DNA of 34,308 nucleotides from the NCBI GenBank assembly GCA_011192125.1, contig DUEL01000007.1, positions 1-34,308 on the forward strand. Direction: 5' to 3'. The translations under genes and the position numbers were made by a program. Shown here one piece after another: positions 8,199 to 16,045 of this stretch (the stretch's first letter is position 1; every line of letters begins with the position of its first letter). The notes beneath the pieces are model-generated. The model made no database searches, was not told the DNA's origin, and was given only the letters and a program-made list of their open reading frames with translations. The DNA comes from Thermoflexia bacterium (GTDB taxonomy: Bacteria; Chloroflexota; Anaerolineae; B4-G1; DUEL01).

Positions 8199-9416
8199 AT
8201 GAGCACAAGTTCGCAGAGAGATCCTTTCGTCGTCGTTCGTGAGAAGCTGGACCAGGCTGTAGAGGTCCTGAAAGAGAAGGACCTGGATCTCTGGCTCACC
8301 TTTGTGCGGGAGACCACCCAGGTCAGGGATCCGTCCGTCGATCTGATCGTGGGGTTCGACCTCACGTGGCAGTCGGCGCTGATGGTCAGCCGGACCGGTG
8401 AGCGGATCGCCATCGTAGGCCGGTACGATGTGGACAATGTGAAGAACATCGGAGGCTATACCTCCGTCATCGGCTACGACGAGTCGATCCGCCAGCCGTT
8501 GCTGGAGCAGATCCAACGGCTGAGGCCCCGCCAGATCGGGTTGAACTTCTCCGAGAGCGATCCGTCGGCCGACGGGCTGACGCACGGGATGTTCCGGGTG
8601 TTGGCGAACATCTTGGGGGGCACCGAGTACGCGGCCCGTCTGGTCTCCGCTGCGCCGGTCGTTGCCGCGTTGCGGGGGCGGAAATCGCCGACGGAGATCG
8701 AACATATCCGCGCCGCTATCGATGTGACGGAGGAGATCCTGCAGGAGGTGAGGGCGCGGGTCCGCCCCGGGATGACGGAGCGGGACGTGGCTGATATGAT
8801 CCACGGGATGGTAGAGGGGCGAGGGCTGGGCACGGCCTGGGAGTGGAACTTCTGCCCTATCGTCTGTGCTGGGCCGGAGGGTGTCTTCGGGCATCGGATG
8901 CCTGGGGACACTCAGGTCCGGGAGGGAGCGTTGCTCCAGATCGACTTCGGTGCCGAGCAGGATGGCTTCGTCGCCGACCTGCAGCGGACGATGTACTTCT
9001 GTCGGCCAGGGGAGGATGGGCCGCCGGAGGAGGTACAGAAGGCCTGGAAGGCGGCGAAGGCGGCGATGGAGGCTGGACGGGCGGCGCTACGGCCTGGCGC
9101 GAAGGGGTGGGAGGTGGACGCCGTAGCCCGTCAGGCGTTGGTGGAAGCGGGTTATCCGGAGTACAAGCACGCCTTTGGGCACCACATCGGCCGCAACGCC
9201 CACGACGGGGCGACCATCCTCGGGCCCAAGTGGGAGCGGTACGGTACTTCCATCGAGGGCGTGGTCGAAGTCGGCAACGTCTTCGCCATCGAGTTGGGCG
9301 TTTTCGTTCCCGGCTACGGCTACATCGGCTGCGAGGAGGATGTGCTGGTCACCGCTGACGGGGCCGAGTACCTGAGCCAGGTCCAGGAAGAGATCTGGTG
9401 CGTCCACCCCTCGTGA
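8199..9416 (+). CDS. M24-family metallopeptidase (Xaa-Pro aminopeptidase-like)
   Basis: The 405-residue product has a creatinase-type N-terminal domain (about 1-160) and a pita-bread M24 catalytic domain. Candidate metal ligands are all present: Asp249 and Asp260 (LLQIDFGAEQDGFVADLQRT), His328 (FGHHIG), Glu365 (FAIELG) and Glu379/380 (GCEEDV), with a further His at GHRMPG (H232). This fits a cytoplasmic dinuclear-metal aminopeptidase that cleaves before proline, but exact substrates cannot be told. It starts 36 bases after parB behind GGGGGAGG. Confidence 0.9.
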   Translation: MSTSSQRDPFVVVREKLDQAVEVLKEKDLDLWLTFVRETTQVRDPSVDLIVGFDLTWQSALMVSRTGERIAIVGRYDVDNVKNIGGYTSVIGYDESIRQPLLEQIQRLRPRQIGLNFSESDPSADGLTHGMFRVLANILGGTEYAARLVSAAPVVAALRGRKSPTEIEHIRAAIDVTEEILQEVRARVRPGMTERDVADMIHGMVEGRGLGTAWEWNFCPIVCAGPEGVFGHRMPGDTQVREGALLQIDFGAEQDGFVADLQRTMYFCRPGEDGPPEEVQKAWKAAKAAMEAGRAALRPGAKGWEVDAVARQALVEAGYPEYKHAFGHHIGRNAHDGATILGPKWERYGTSIEGVVEVGNVFAIELGVFVPGYGYIGCEEDVLVTADGAEYLSQVQEEIWCVHPS

Positions 9417-9427
9417 GGGGGAGTTCA

Positions 9428-9503
9428 CCACAGAGACACAGAGGACGCAGAGTTTTCTCATTATGGGGTTTTCTCTGAGCCCTCCGTGTCTCTGTGGTTT
9501 TTT
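9428..9503. repeat. Palindromic repeat (CCACAGAGACACAGAG family) acting as terminator between convergent genes
   Basis: The arm CCACAGAGACACAGAG (9428-9443) pairs with CTCCGTGTCTCTGTGG (9482-9497) with one mismatch, and an inner CAGAG/CTCTG pair continues the stem. Six T residues follow (9498-9503). It lies between the + strand peptidase and the - strand GNAT gene, so it probably terminates + strand transcription. The same arms recur at 17044-17121, so this is a dispersed element rather than a one-off terminator. Confidence 0.85.
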
Positions 9504-10625
9504 CTACAGTTCCCGTTCGTAGATGCGGTGCTTCTTGTAGGGGTCCGCGCCTAGGGCTTCCAGTTCCTGCACCATCTTCATGTTCTGCTCGTTGATCTGG
9601 ACCAGGTCGGCGTGCAGGAAGCCCCGTTCGCGGACCGTTTTGTACATCTCGTAGTAGAGGACGGCGTTCGCGCCGAGGCCCTGGTACTGAGGGAGGATGC
9701 CTGCTCCGTTGAAGTTGATCCACTTCGTGCGGCGGGCCTCCCACAGGATCATCGGCAGGCCGAAGGGGTAGAGCCGTCCTTTGCACCGCTGGAGCGCGGC
9801 GGAGACGTCCGGGAAGCCGAAGAGGAACCCGACGATCGTGTCCCCCTTGGCGACGATCTTCACCAGGTCCGGCTGGGTCATATCGATCAGTCGCTTGGCG
9901 AGCCGCTTCGCGTCCTCGCCGGAGATGGGGACGAAGTCCCGGTTTTCGGTGAAAGCGGCGTTATAGGCATCCACCACTTTAGGCGCGATCTCCCACAAGT
10001 CCCGTTTGCTGCGGAAGCGCAGGATGCGGAACCCGCGCCGTTCCATCACCCTCCGGGCGATGCGCTGGAACCGCTCGGGCAGTTCAAGGGTCCCTGGCAG
10101 GTAGCAGGAGTAATAATCGGTCTGCTTGCGGAACCCGGAGTCCTTGATGAAGGCGTCGTAGTAGGGGTAGTTGTAGGTGATGCCCATCGCAGGCCGGTGT
10201 TCGAACCCTTTGATCAGCGTCCCTAACCCGTCGCCGGGGGAGAAGCCCGACGGCCCGCTGATCTCCTCCAATCCGCGGCTCCGGGCCCACTCGAAGGCAG
10301 CGGCGAAAAGGGCGCGAGCCACCTCGATGTCCTCTACCACCTCGAACAGGAAGAAGTAGGCCCCCTTTGTGCCCCGGTAGGCGTTCCGTTTCCGCGGCTC
10401 GAGCACGGCGATCCGCCCGACCACCTCTTTCCCCTGAAGGGCGAGAAAGAACTCAGCATCGGAGTGACGGAAGAAGGGGTTCTTCTCACGGTTCAATTGC
10501 TTGCGCGCGCTGGAGACCAGCGGGGGGACCCATTGGGGACAATCGCGGTAAAGGTGGAACGGGAACTGCACGAACCGTTCCACGTCCTTTGGGTCGCTGG
10601 TGTCCACTCGATGGATTGTAGTCAT
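9504..10625 (-). CDS. Tandem-GNAT acyltransferase-like protein
   Basis: This 373-residue protein looks like two GNAT-type halves. The N-terminal half has FFLALQGKEVVGRIAVL and the C-terminal half has GILPQYQGLGANAVLYYEMY, which resembles the acetyl-CoA pyrophosphate loop (Q/RxxGxG/A). The family is common in Chloroflexota and other anaerobes, usually annotated as hypothetical or N-acetyltransferase. The acceptor is unknown. A GGAGG site precedes the ATG. It is the last gene of a four-gene minus-strand run that starts with the molybdenum hydroxylase. Confidence 0.75.
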   Translation of the reverse strand: MTTIHRVDTSDPKDVERFVQFPFHLYRDCPQWVPPLVSSARKQLNREKNPFFRHSDAEFFLALQGKEVVGRIAVLEPRKRNAYRGTKGAYFFLFEVVEDIEVARALFAAAFEWARSRGLEEISGPSGFSPGDGLGTLIKGFEHRPAMGITYNYPYYDAFIKDSGFRKQTDYYSCYLPGTLELPERFQRIARRVMERRGFRILRFRSKRDLWEIAPKVVDAYNAAFTENRDFVPISGEDAKRLAKRLIDMTQPDLVKIVAKGDTIVGFLFGFPDVSAALQRCKGRLYPFGLPMILWEARRTKWINFNGAGILPQYQGLGANAVLYYEMYKTVRERGFLHADLVQINEQNMKMVQELEALGADPYKKHRIYEREL

Positions 10626-10681
10626 AGAAGTTCCTCCATTCAGGGCAAGGTGCAGGGAGCGAGTTGCAGGGAGCAGGGTGG

Positions 10682-11524
10682 TCAGGTGAAGAAACTGGTG
10701 GCGAGGACGCCAGGGCCCGCGTGGACGACGATGGCGGGAGGAAGTTCGTAGATGGGGACGTTGGAGAGGCCCAGTTCGGCTGCAAAGTCGGCTGCCAGGG
10801 CCTTAGCCTCCGCCTCGGCGTCGGCGTGCATCACGCAGAGGTGAGCCTCGTCGGTGCGGGGGCATTCCGTCAGGACCAGTTCCCGCAGCCGTGCGAGGGC
10901 TCGCCGTTTGGTTCGCTGCTGCTCAAACGGCTCGACCCGGCCGTCTTTCAGAGTAAGGATCGGTTTGATCTGGAGGACGCTGCCCAGGAGGGCTTTCGCC
11001 CCGCCGATCCGTCCTCCCTTATGCAGGTACTCCAGCGTGTCTACCACGAAGTAGATCCGTTGGCGGCTCATCAGGTCGTGGACGCGGTCGATGATCGTAT
11101 CTGGATCGACCCCCTCCTGGGCCCATCGAGCGGCCAAGAGGGCCATCGTCGCCAGCGGCCCGGCGATGGTGCGGGTGTCGACCACCCGGATGTCGGCCTG
11201 GGAGAAATCGTACGAAGCGACCGTCGCCGAGCGCACGGTGCCGCTCAACTCGGTGGAGGGATGCAGGCAGATGATGGTGCTCCCGTCCGCCAGCAGTCGC
11301 TTGAAAACCGGGATAAACAGCGCGGGAGGCGGCGCAGCCGTCTTAGGCAGCACCGGCGAGGCGCGTAGTTTCTCCAGAAATGCCTGGGTGTCCATTTCAG
11401 TGTCGTCCCGGTACGATTCCTCCCCAAAGATGATGATCTGGGGCATAAGGACGATGTCATGAGCCTCGGCGACCTCCGGCGTCAGACCTGATGTGGTGTC
11501 GGTGACGATTCGCACCTTTGCCAT
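10682..11524 (-). CDS. DegV family fatty-acid-binding protein
   Basis: The 280 residues show the DegV landmarks: an N-terminal VRIVTDTTSGLTPE, the central STELSGT and VVDTRTIAGP, and the hallmark YLHKGGRIGGAKALLGSVLQ. DegV/FakB proteins bind a fatty acid and, where a FakA kinase exists, present it for phosphorylation. No fakA is in the window. AAGGAGG lies 8 bases before the ATG. The 56-base gap to the GNAT gene contains AGGGAGC/GTTGCAGGGAGC words of the dispersed type. Confidence 0.92.
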   Translation of the reverse strand: MAKVRIVTDTTSGLTPEVAEAHDIVLMPQIIIFGEESYRDDTEMDTQAFLEKLRASPVLPKTAAPPPALFIPVFKRLLADGSTIICLHPSTELSGTVRSATVASYDFSQADIRVVDTRTIAGPLATMALLAARWAQEGVDPDTIIDRVHDLMSRQRIYFVVDTLEYLHKGGRIGGAKALLGSVLQIKPILTLKDGRVEPFEQQRTKRRALARLRELVLTECPRTDEAHLCVMHADAEAEAKALAADFAAELGLSNVPIYELPPAIVVHAGPGVLATSFFT

Positions 11525-11587
11525 AAGGGTTCCTCCTTATACAAGATACAAGTCGCAGAAAACAGGTCGCAAGATTGTGAGCACAGG

Positions 11588-12943
11588 TCACACGCGACGG
11601 ACCTCTTCCCACTCGATGTGGTTCACCAGGAGGTCGGTCAGTTCCCGACGGGGGCCTCCGTACAGCGCGACACAGCCGTGGCCCGGAAGGATGGCGACCA
11701 GCATCTTGTCCAACCTCCCGCGCGTCTGGAACGCTTCGGACCGAAACAGCGCGGACAGCAGGTGGAGTTCCGCCTCTCGCACTCCGCAGGGGAAATCTAC
11801 CTCCGGAAACCGTTCGCGGTCGGGATAGACGACCTCGACCCGGTCGGGTTTTCGGATGCCTCCCTCTCTGGGCTGTCGATGGAAGTGCTCGATGGCGAGC
11901 ACCTTCGGTTCCATCCCCTCTGGCAGGATGTCGATCCGTTCGTGGCGGGAGAAGTGGTCGCGCAGGAAAGCGAGAAACGAGTCGAACCCATCCACGATGC
12001 CGGCGTTGATCAGCGCCCCGGCCAGGTAGACCAGGCCGTTCTCGTGGGCTTCGACGGAGGGGGCCCGGTAGGAGACGGGGCAGCCGCGCGGGATGGCGCG
12101 GACGTACCCCTGCCAGGTCAATTGAGCGATGGGGACGATGTGGCCGTCCGCCGGGTCGGGGCTGACGTTGACCTTGCCTCCGCCGGTGGTCGTCACGCCC
12201 ATCACCCGCAGGTCGGGATCGAGTTGACTGCGCATCCCCTCTCCCAGCGCTGCCCGGTTGAGGAACCGCAGTACCTCCTGGACCTGCTCGTCCGACCCGT
12301 ACTTGCCTAACGGGACCACGTCCTCGATCAGGCCAGCCTTGCCTAGAGCGCGGGCTGCCTCGGCGATGTCGCCGTGGACGGGGGAGGCGGCCCACTCTTC
12401 CCAGGAGAAGCCCGCCTCGTCGTCTCCTTCGTGGAGGTTGATCTTCTCCGCACCAGCGTGGGCCAGGATGCGCAGGGCCAGGTTGTCGAAGATCTCCGAT
12501 TCGGCCCCTTCCAGCAGCCGGTAGTTCCCGGCCATACTCCCCCACAACGCCCGACGCATCTTCGATCCGTCGGGATCGCCCTCGACGACGATGCCGATGT
12601 GGCTGGCCTTCCTCAGCAGTTGCCCGCGGGCCAGGTGAAAGAGGCTTTCGTCGGGTAGGCTGGGGACCGTGGTGATCATCAGGACCGTGCCTCGGGGTTT
12701 GGGCAACCGACCGTAGACCGTCGTGGGGCGGACCTCCTCCCGCAGCCGGAGGCCAAAGCCGATGGCCAGACGGACCCGGTCCCCCAAAGGGGTCTCCTCG
12801 TAGGGGATCCGCACGAACCGACACCCGTGGTCCTCCAACCGCCTGCGAAGTTGGTCCAGCACGTGCGCCTGCAATCGGTTGCACGGGTTGATCGCTACCC
12901 AAACGTTGATCGGCCGGGGATGCCAGACGTACCGTTGTTCCAT
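11588..12943 (-). CDS. Conserved-looking protein of unknown function (451 aa)
   Basis: I do not recognise this family. The ATG at 12943 (MEQRYVWHPRPINVWV) is chosen over one 21 bases upstream because GGGAGGGGTGG precedes it. The protein is soluble-looking, with no signal peptide or membrane helix. Possible functional patches are VAINPCNRLQAHVLDQLRRR near the N-terminus, a Gly/His-rich centre (TTTGGGKVNVSPDPADGH and VEAHENGLVYLAGALINAG) and a C-terminal LPGHGCVALYGGPRREL. Dispersed Cys, His and Asp residues could bind a metal. It sits between the molybdenum hydroxylase and DegV on the same strand, so it may act in the same oxidation pathway. Confidence 0.8.
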   Translation of the reverse strand: MEQRYVWHPRPINVWVAINPCNRLQAHVLDQLRRRLEDHGCRFVRIPYEETPLGDRVRLAIGFGLRLREEVRPTTVYGRLPKPRGTVLMITTVPSLPDESLFHLARGQLLRKASHIGIVVEGDPDGSKMRRALWGSMAGNYRLLEGAESEIFDNLALRILAHAGAEKINLHEGDDEAGFSWEEWAASPVHGDIAEAARALGKAGLIEDVVPLGKYGSDEQVQEVLRFLNRAALGEGMRSQLDPDLRVMGVTTTGGGKVNVSPDPADGHIVPIAQLTWQGYVRAIPRGCPVSYRAPSVEAHENGLVYLAGALINAGIVDGFDSFLAFLRDHFSRHERIDILPEGMEPKVLAIEHFHRQPREGGIRKPDRVEVVYPDRERFPEVDFPCGVREAELHLLSALFRSEAFQTRGRLDKMLVAILPGHGCVALYGGPRRELTDLLVNHIEWEEVRRV

Positions 12944-13012
12944 GACTCCACCCCTCCCAGTCACCCAGTCACCGAATCAGCGAGCCGGCGAGTCAGCGAG
13001 TTGCGAATTGCG
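12944..13012. repeat. Dispersed-word repeat overlapping the 3' end of the hydroxylase gene
   Basis: The segment contains short direct words (CAGTCACC twice, GCGAGCCGGCGAGTCAGCGAG). Its CCAGTCACCCAGTCACC part is the reverse complement, with small changes, of GGTGATTGGGTGACTGG at about 18171-18187. The last ten or so codons of the hydroxylase are read from this repeat. Confidence 0.6.
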
Positions 13013-15940
13013 AAGTGCGCGCCACACCTTCTCCGGCGTGAGGGGAGTGGTAGGGATCAAGACCCCCACCGCGTCGTAGACGGCGTTGATGACCGCCGGG
13101 GCGACGCCGTCCAGCGGGATCTCCGCCACCGCCTTGACCCCGAAGGGGTGGGTGGGCTCCCACGTCTCGACGAACAGCACCTCCAGATCGGGCATCTCGT
13201 CGGCGCGGAAGATCCGGTAGGCGTCGAAGCGGGGGTTCACGACGCGGCCTCGCTCGTCGAAGACCAGTTCCTCGCTGACGGCGTACCCCAGCGCCTGGGT
13301 CATCCCGCCCTCGATCTGCCCGCTGGCGGTGAGAGGGTTGACGATCTTGCCACAGTCCAGCGCCATCAGGAGCCGCTCCACGGTCACCTGACCGGTGTCG
13401 ATGTCCACCACCACCTCGGCGAACTGGACACCGAAGGGTGGGGGGCTGTACTCGCTCCAGAAGGAGGCAGCGCCCATAATCTGGGCCTGGTCGTGATGGT
13501 GCAGGCTCTCTAGCGCCACCTCCCGCAGCGTCACCGATTCCCCGTTGGGAGCCCAGGCGGCTCGATCCCGCAGTTCGATCTCCTCGGGGTCCGCATCGAG
13601 CATCCGGCCCGCCACGCGACGGATCTGCTCCGCCACCTGTCGGGCGGCCCGCACCACCGCCCCGCCGCTGATGTAGGTGGTGCTGGAGGCATAGGCCCCC
13701 TTGTCGAAGGGGGTGAAGTCGGTGTCGGAGGAGTAGACGACGATGTCCTCCACCGGGCAGCCCAACACCTCCGCCGCCATCTGGGCCAGCACCGTGTCGG
13801 CTCCGGTCCCCAGGTCGGTTGCGCCAATCAGCAGGTTGAAGGAGCCATCGTCGTTCATCTTGATGTAGGCGGCTCCCATGTCGAGGTACGGGATCGCCGT
13901 CCCTTGCATCACGAAGGCGACACCGTGGCCTCGACGCAATTGGGGCTTGCCGGGGACCTTCCGGTAGTCGCCCTGTCGCCAGCCGAAGGCCGCTGCGCCC
14001 TGGGCCGCTGCCTCCGGCAGCGCGCAGGTGTGGATGACCTCGCCGTGGGCCTCCCGGCCCTCGCTCCACACCTTGCTCATCGGGTGCTCTGCCCCGGCCT
14101 TGACCGCGTTCTTCAGCCGGAACTCCAGAGGGTCCCACCCCATCTCCCGGCAGATCCGCTCCATATGGGCCTCCACCGCCACAAACCCCTGAGGCACGCC
14201 GTACCCCCGGTACGCGCCGGAGGGGACCTTGTTGGTGTAGACGATGTCGGCCCAGAAACGGATGTTGGGCACGTCGTAGATGGAGAGCGCCTTGTGGCCG
14301 GTGTTGCCAGTGACGGTGAGGGCGTGGTTGCCGTAGGCCCCGGTGTCGGAAAGAATGATCATCTCCTGGGCGATGATGGTCCCGTCCTTCTTCACCCCGG
14401 TCCGCATCCGGAAGATCATCGGGTGGCGGGTAGTGGTGGCGGCGAATTGCTCCTCGCGGGTGTATTCCAGGAGCACCGGTCGACCGGTGGCGATAGTCAG
14501 ATGGGCGCAGATGTCCTCGTAGATCTCCTGCTTGTTGCCGAACCCCCCGCCGATGCGGGGTTTGATCACTCGGATGCGCTTTTCGGGCAGGCCCAGGACC
14601 GGGGCCAGGATGCGACGGACGTGGAAGGGGACCTGGGTGGAGGATCGGATGACCAGCCGGTCGTCTTCATCCCAGTAGGTCAGGCAGGTCCAGGGCTCGA
14701 TGGGGGCGGCCTGCACCCGCTGAACCTCGTACTCCCCCTCGAAGACGAGGTCGGCCTCCTTCATCGCCGCGTCCACGTCCCCCAGTTCGATGCGGATGCG
14801 GGCGGCCAGGTTGCGGGCGGGGTCGCACTCGCCGAAGGGGACGTAGTCCGGCTCGTCGTGGATGACCGGCGCGCCCGGCCCCATCGCCTCGCGGGGGTCG
14901 AGCACGGCGGGCAGTTCTTCGTACTCCACCTCGATGAGCCGGAGGGCCTGTTCGGCGATCTCCGGGCTCTCCGCCGCGACCGCTGCCACCCGGTCGCCCA
15001 CGAATCGGACCTTACTATCCAGGCTCACGGAGTCCAGAGGGCCGGGGATGGGGTCGGATTGGCCCGCAGTGGAGAAGACGACGCGGGGGATGTCCTTGTA
15101 GGTGAGGACGGCGTGGACCCCCGGCACGGCTTCGGCACGGGAGGTGTCGATCCGTTTGATGCGGGCGTGGGGGACGGGGCTGCGGAGGATCTTGGCGTAG
15201 AGCATCCCCGGCATGTGGACATCGGCGGCGAAGGCCGGTTTGCCCTGCACCAACTTCAGCGCGTCCACCTTCGGCTCCGGCTTCCCGACGACCTGGAGGG
15301 GTTCCGGCTCCTCGGTGACCACCAGGCGGGGGAAGACGATCGTCTGGACGGCGGGACCGGATCCGGTGGGCTCCGGCGGAGGCTCCGTGGAGGGCTCCAG
15401 CAGCCCGGGCGGCATCGGGACGGCCTCCGGCGGGGTTTCGATGGGCGGGACCTCCTCGCCGCGGAGCATCGCTGCTGCCCGCAGCACCGCCTGGACCGGC
15501 TTAACGTAGCCGGTCTCGCGGGAGAGGACCCCGCTGAGGGCGTCGCGCACTTCCTCCTCGGTGGGGTTGGGGTTCCGGTCGAGGAGGGCTTTGGCGGCGA
15601 GGATCATCGCCGGGGCGTCGTACCCGCTCTGCATCGCCCCGGTCTCGATGAAGGCCTGCTGGATGGGGTGGAGCGGCGCGCTCCCTTTCCACCCGCGCAT
15701 CTGTGGGCCGCTCAGCCCTTCGACGGTGGTGACCTCCGCCCCATCTACCTGCGCGGCCAGGGTGATGCAACTGCAGCGAGGCTCACCGTTCACCAGAACG
15801 GTGCAGGCTCCACAGGTCCCGTCCTCGCACCCGTGCTTGACGCTGAAAAGACCCTCCCGCCGCAGGAGGCGCAAGAGGGTCTCGTTGGGGGCACTCACCA
15901 GGACCTTTCGCTCGCCGTTGATCGTCAGGGTGACCTTCAT
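12977..15940 (-). CDS. Molybdenum hydroxylase (XdhD / selenium-dependent type), [2Fe-2S] and Mo domains fused
   Basis: A 987-residue xanthine-dehydrogenase-family enzyme. Residues 1-80 form a plant-type [2Fe-2S] domain with Cys38, Cys43, Cys46 and Cys56/58. Residues 85-160 are the helical [2Fe-2S] domain, but its usual QCGYC and CRC are QSGYD (104-108) and SRE (140-142), so all four ligands are lost. From about 210 onward are the a/b-hammerhead and Mo-binding domains, with GQSDPIPGPLDS, RIGGGFGNKQE and the active-site Glu in VAEIPLDG near the C-terminus. The AGQS..P.PLD pattern and the altered second cluster resemble E. coli XdhD as I remember it. No FAD subunit is adjacent. GGAGGAGG precedes the ATG. 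Confidence 0.88.
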   Translation of the reverse strand: MKVTLTINGERKVLVSAPNETLLRLLRREGLFSVKHGCEDGTCGACTVLVNGEPRCSCITLAAQVDGAEVTTVEGLSGPQMRGWKGSAPLHPIQQAFIETGAMQSGYDAPAMILAAKALLDRNPNPTEEEVRDALSGVLSRETGYVKPVQAVLRAAAMLRGEEVPPIETPPEAVPMPPGLLEPSTEPPPEPTGSGPAVQTIVFPRLVVTEEPEPLQVVGKPEPKVDALKLVQGKPAFAADVHMPGMLYAKILRSPVPHARIKRIDTSRAEAVPGVHAVLTYKDIPRVVFSTAGQSDPIPGPLDSVSLDSKVRFVGDRVAAVAAESPEIAEQALRLIEVEYEELPAVLDPREAMGPGAPVIHDEPDYVPFGECDPARNLAARIRIELGDVDAAMKEADLVFEGEYEVQRVQAAPIEPWTCLTYWDEDDRLVIRSSTQVPFHVRRILAPVLGLPEKRIRVIKPRIGGGFGNKQEIYEDICAHLTIATGRPVLLEYTREEQFAATTTRHPMIFRMRTGVKKDGTIIAQEMIILSDTGAYGNHALTVTGNTGHKALSIYDVPNIRFWADIVYTNKVPSGAYRGYGVPQGFVAVEAHMERICREMGWDPLEFRLKNAVKAGAEHPMSKVWSEGREAHGEVIHTCALPEAAAQGAAAFGWRQGDYRKVPGKPQLRRGHGVAFVMQGTAIPYLDMGAAYIKMNDDGSFNLLIGATDLGTGADTVLAQMAAEVLGCPVEDIVVYSSDTDFTPFDKGAYASSTTYISGGAVVRAARQVAEQIRRVAGRMLDADPEEIELRDRAAWAPNGESVTLREVALESLHHHDQAQIMGAASFWSEYSPPPFGVQFAEVVVDIDTGQVTVERLLMALDCGKIVNPLTASGQIEGGMTQALGYAVSEELVFDERGRVVNPRFDAYRIFRADEMPDLEVLFVETWEPTHPFGVKAVAEIPLDGVAPAVINAVYDAVGVLIPTTPLTPEKVWRALRNSQLADSPAR

Positions 15941-15997
15941 TCCGCCTCCTCCTCGTCGCCTGCCCAGGCGACGGATTGGCCGTGGGTGTGGGAATGT

Positions 15998-16025
15998 AGT
16001 ATAGCACTTTTGGGAGGGTGGGCAA
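15998..16025 (-). promoter_or_regulatory. Promoter for the minus-strand hydroxylase operon
   Basis: Read on the minus strand, TTGCCC (16025-16020) and TATACT (16003-15998) are 16 bases apart and lie about 58 bases before the hydroxylase ATG. They overlap the + strand promoter of the next gene. Confidence 0.6.
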
Positions 16026-16037
16026 CTGTGGTATAAT
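16010..16037 (+). promoter_or_regulatory. Promoter for the UPF0104 gene, giving a leaderless transcript
   Basis: A perfect TATAAT (16032-16037) lies only 8 bases before the GTG start at 16046, with a weak TTGGGA (16010-16015) 16 bases upstream. The expected transcription start falls on or next to the GTG, and no ribosome-binding site is present. Confidence 0.65.
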
Positions 16038-16045
16038 CAATCCCC

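Noticed and set aside
12977..15940. Selenocysteine codon in the hydroxylase
   Set aside because: The frame contains no internal TGA; selenium in this enzyme group is a labile cofactor, not encoded selenocysteine.
13904..16036. Very long + strand open frame opposite the hydroxylase
   Set aside because: It is an antisense shadow caused by GC-rich codon bias; the minus-strand frame has clear domains and motifs.
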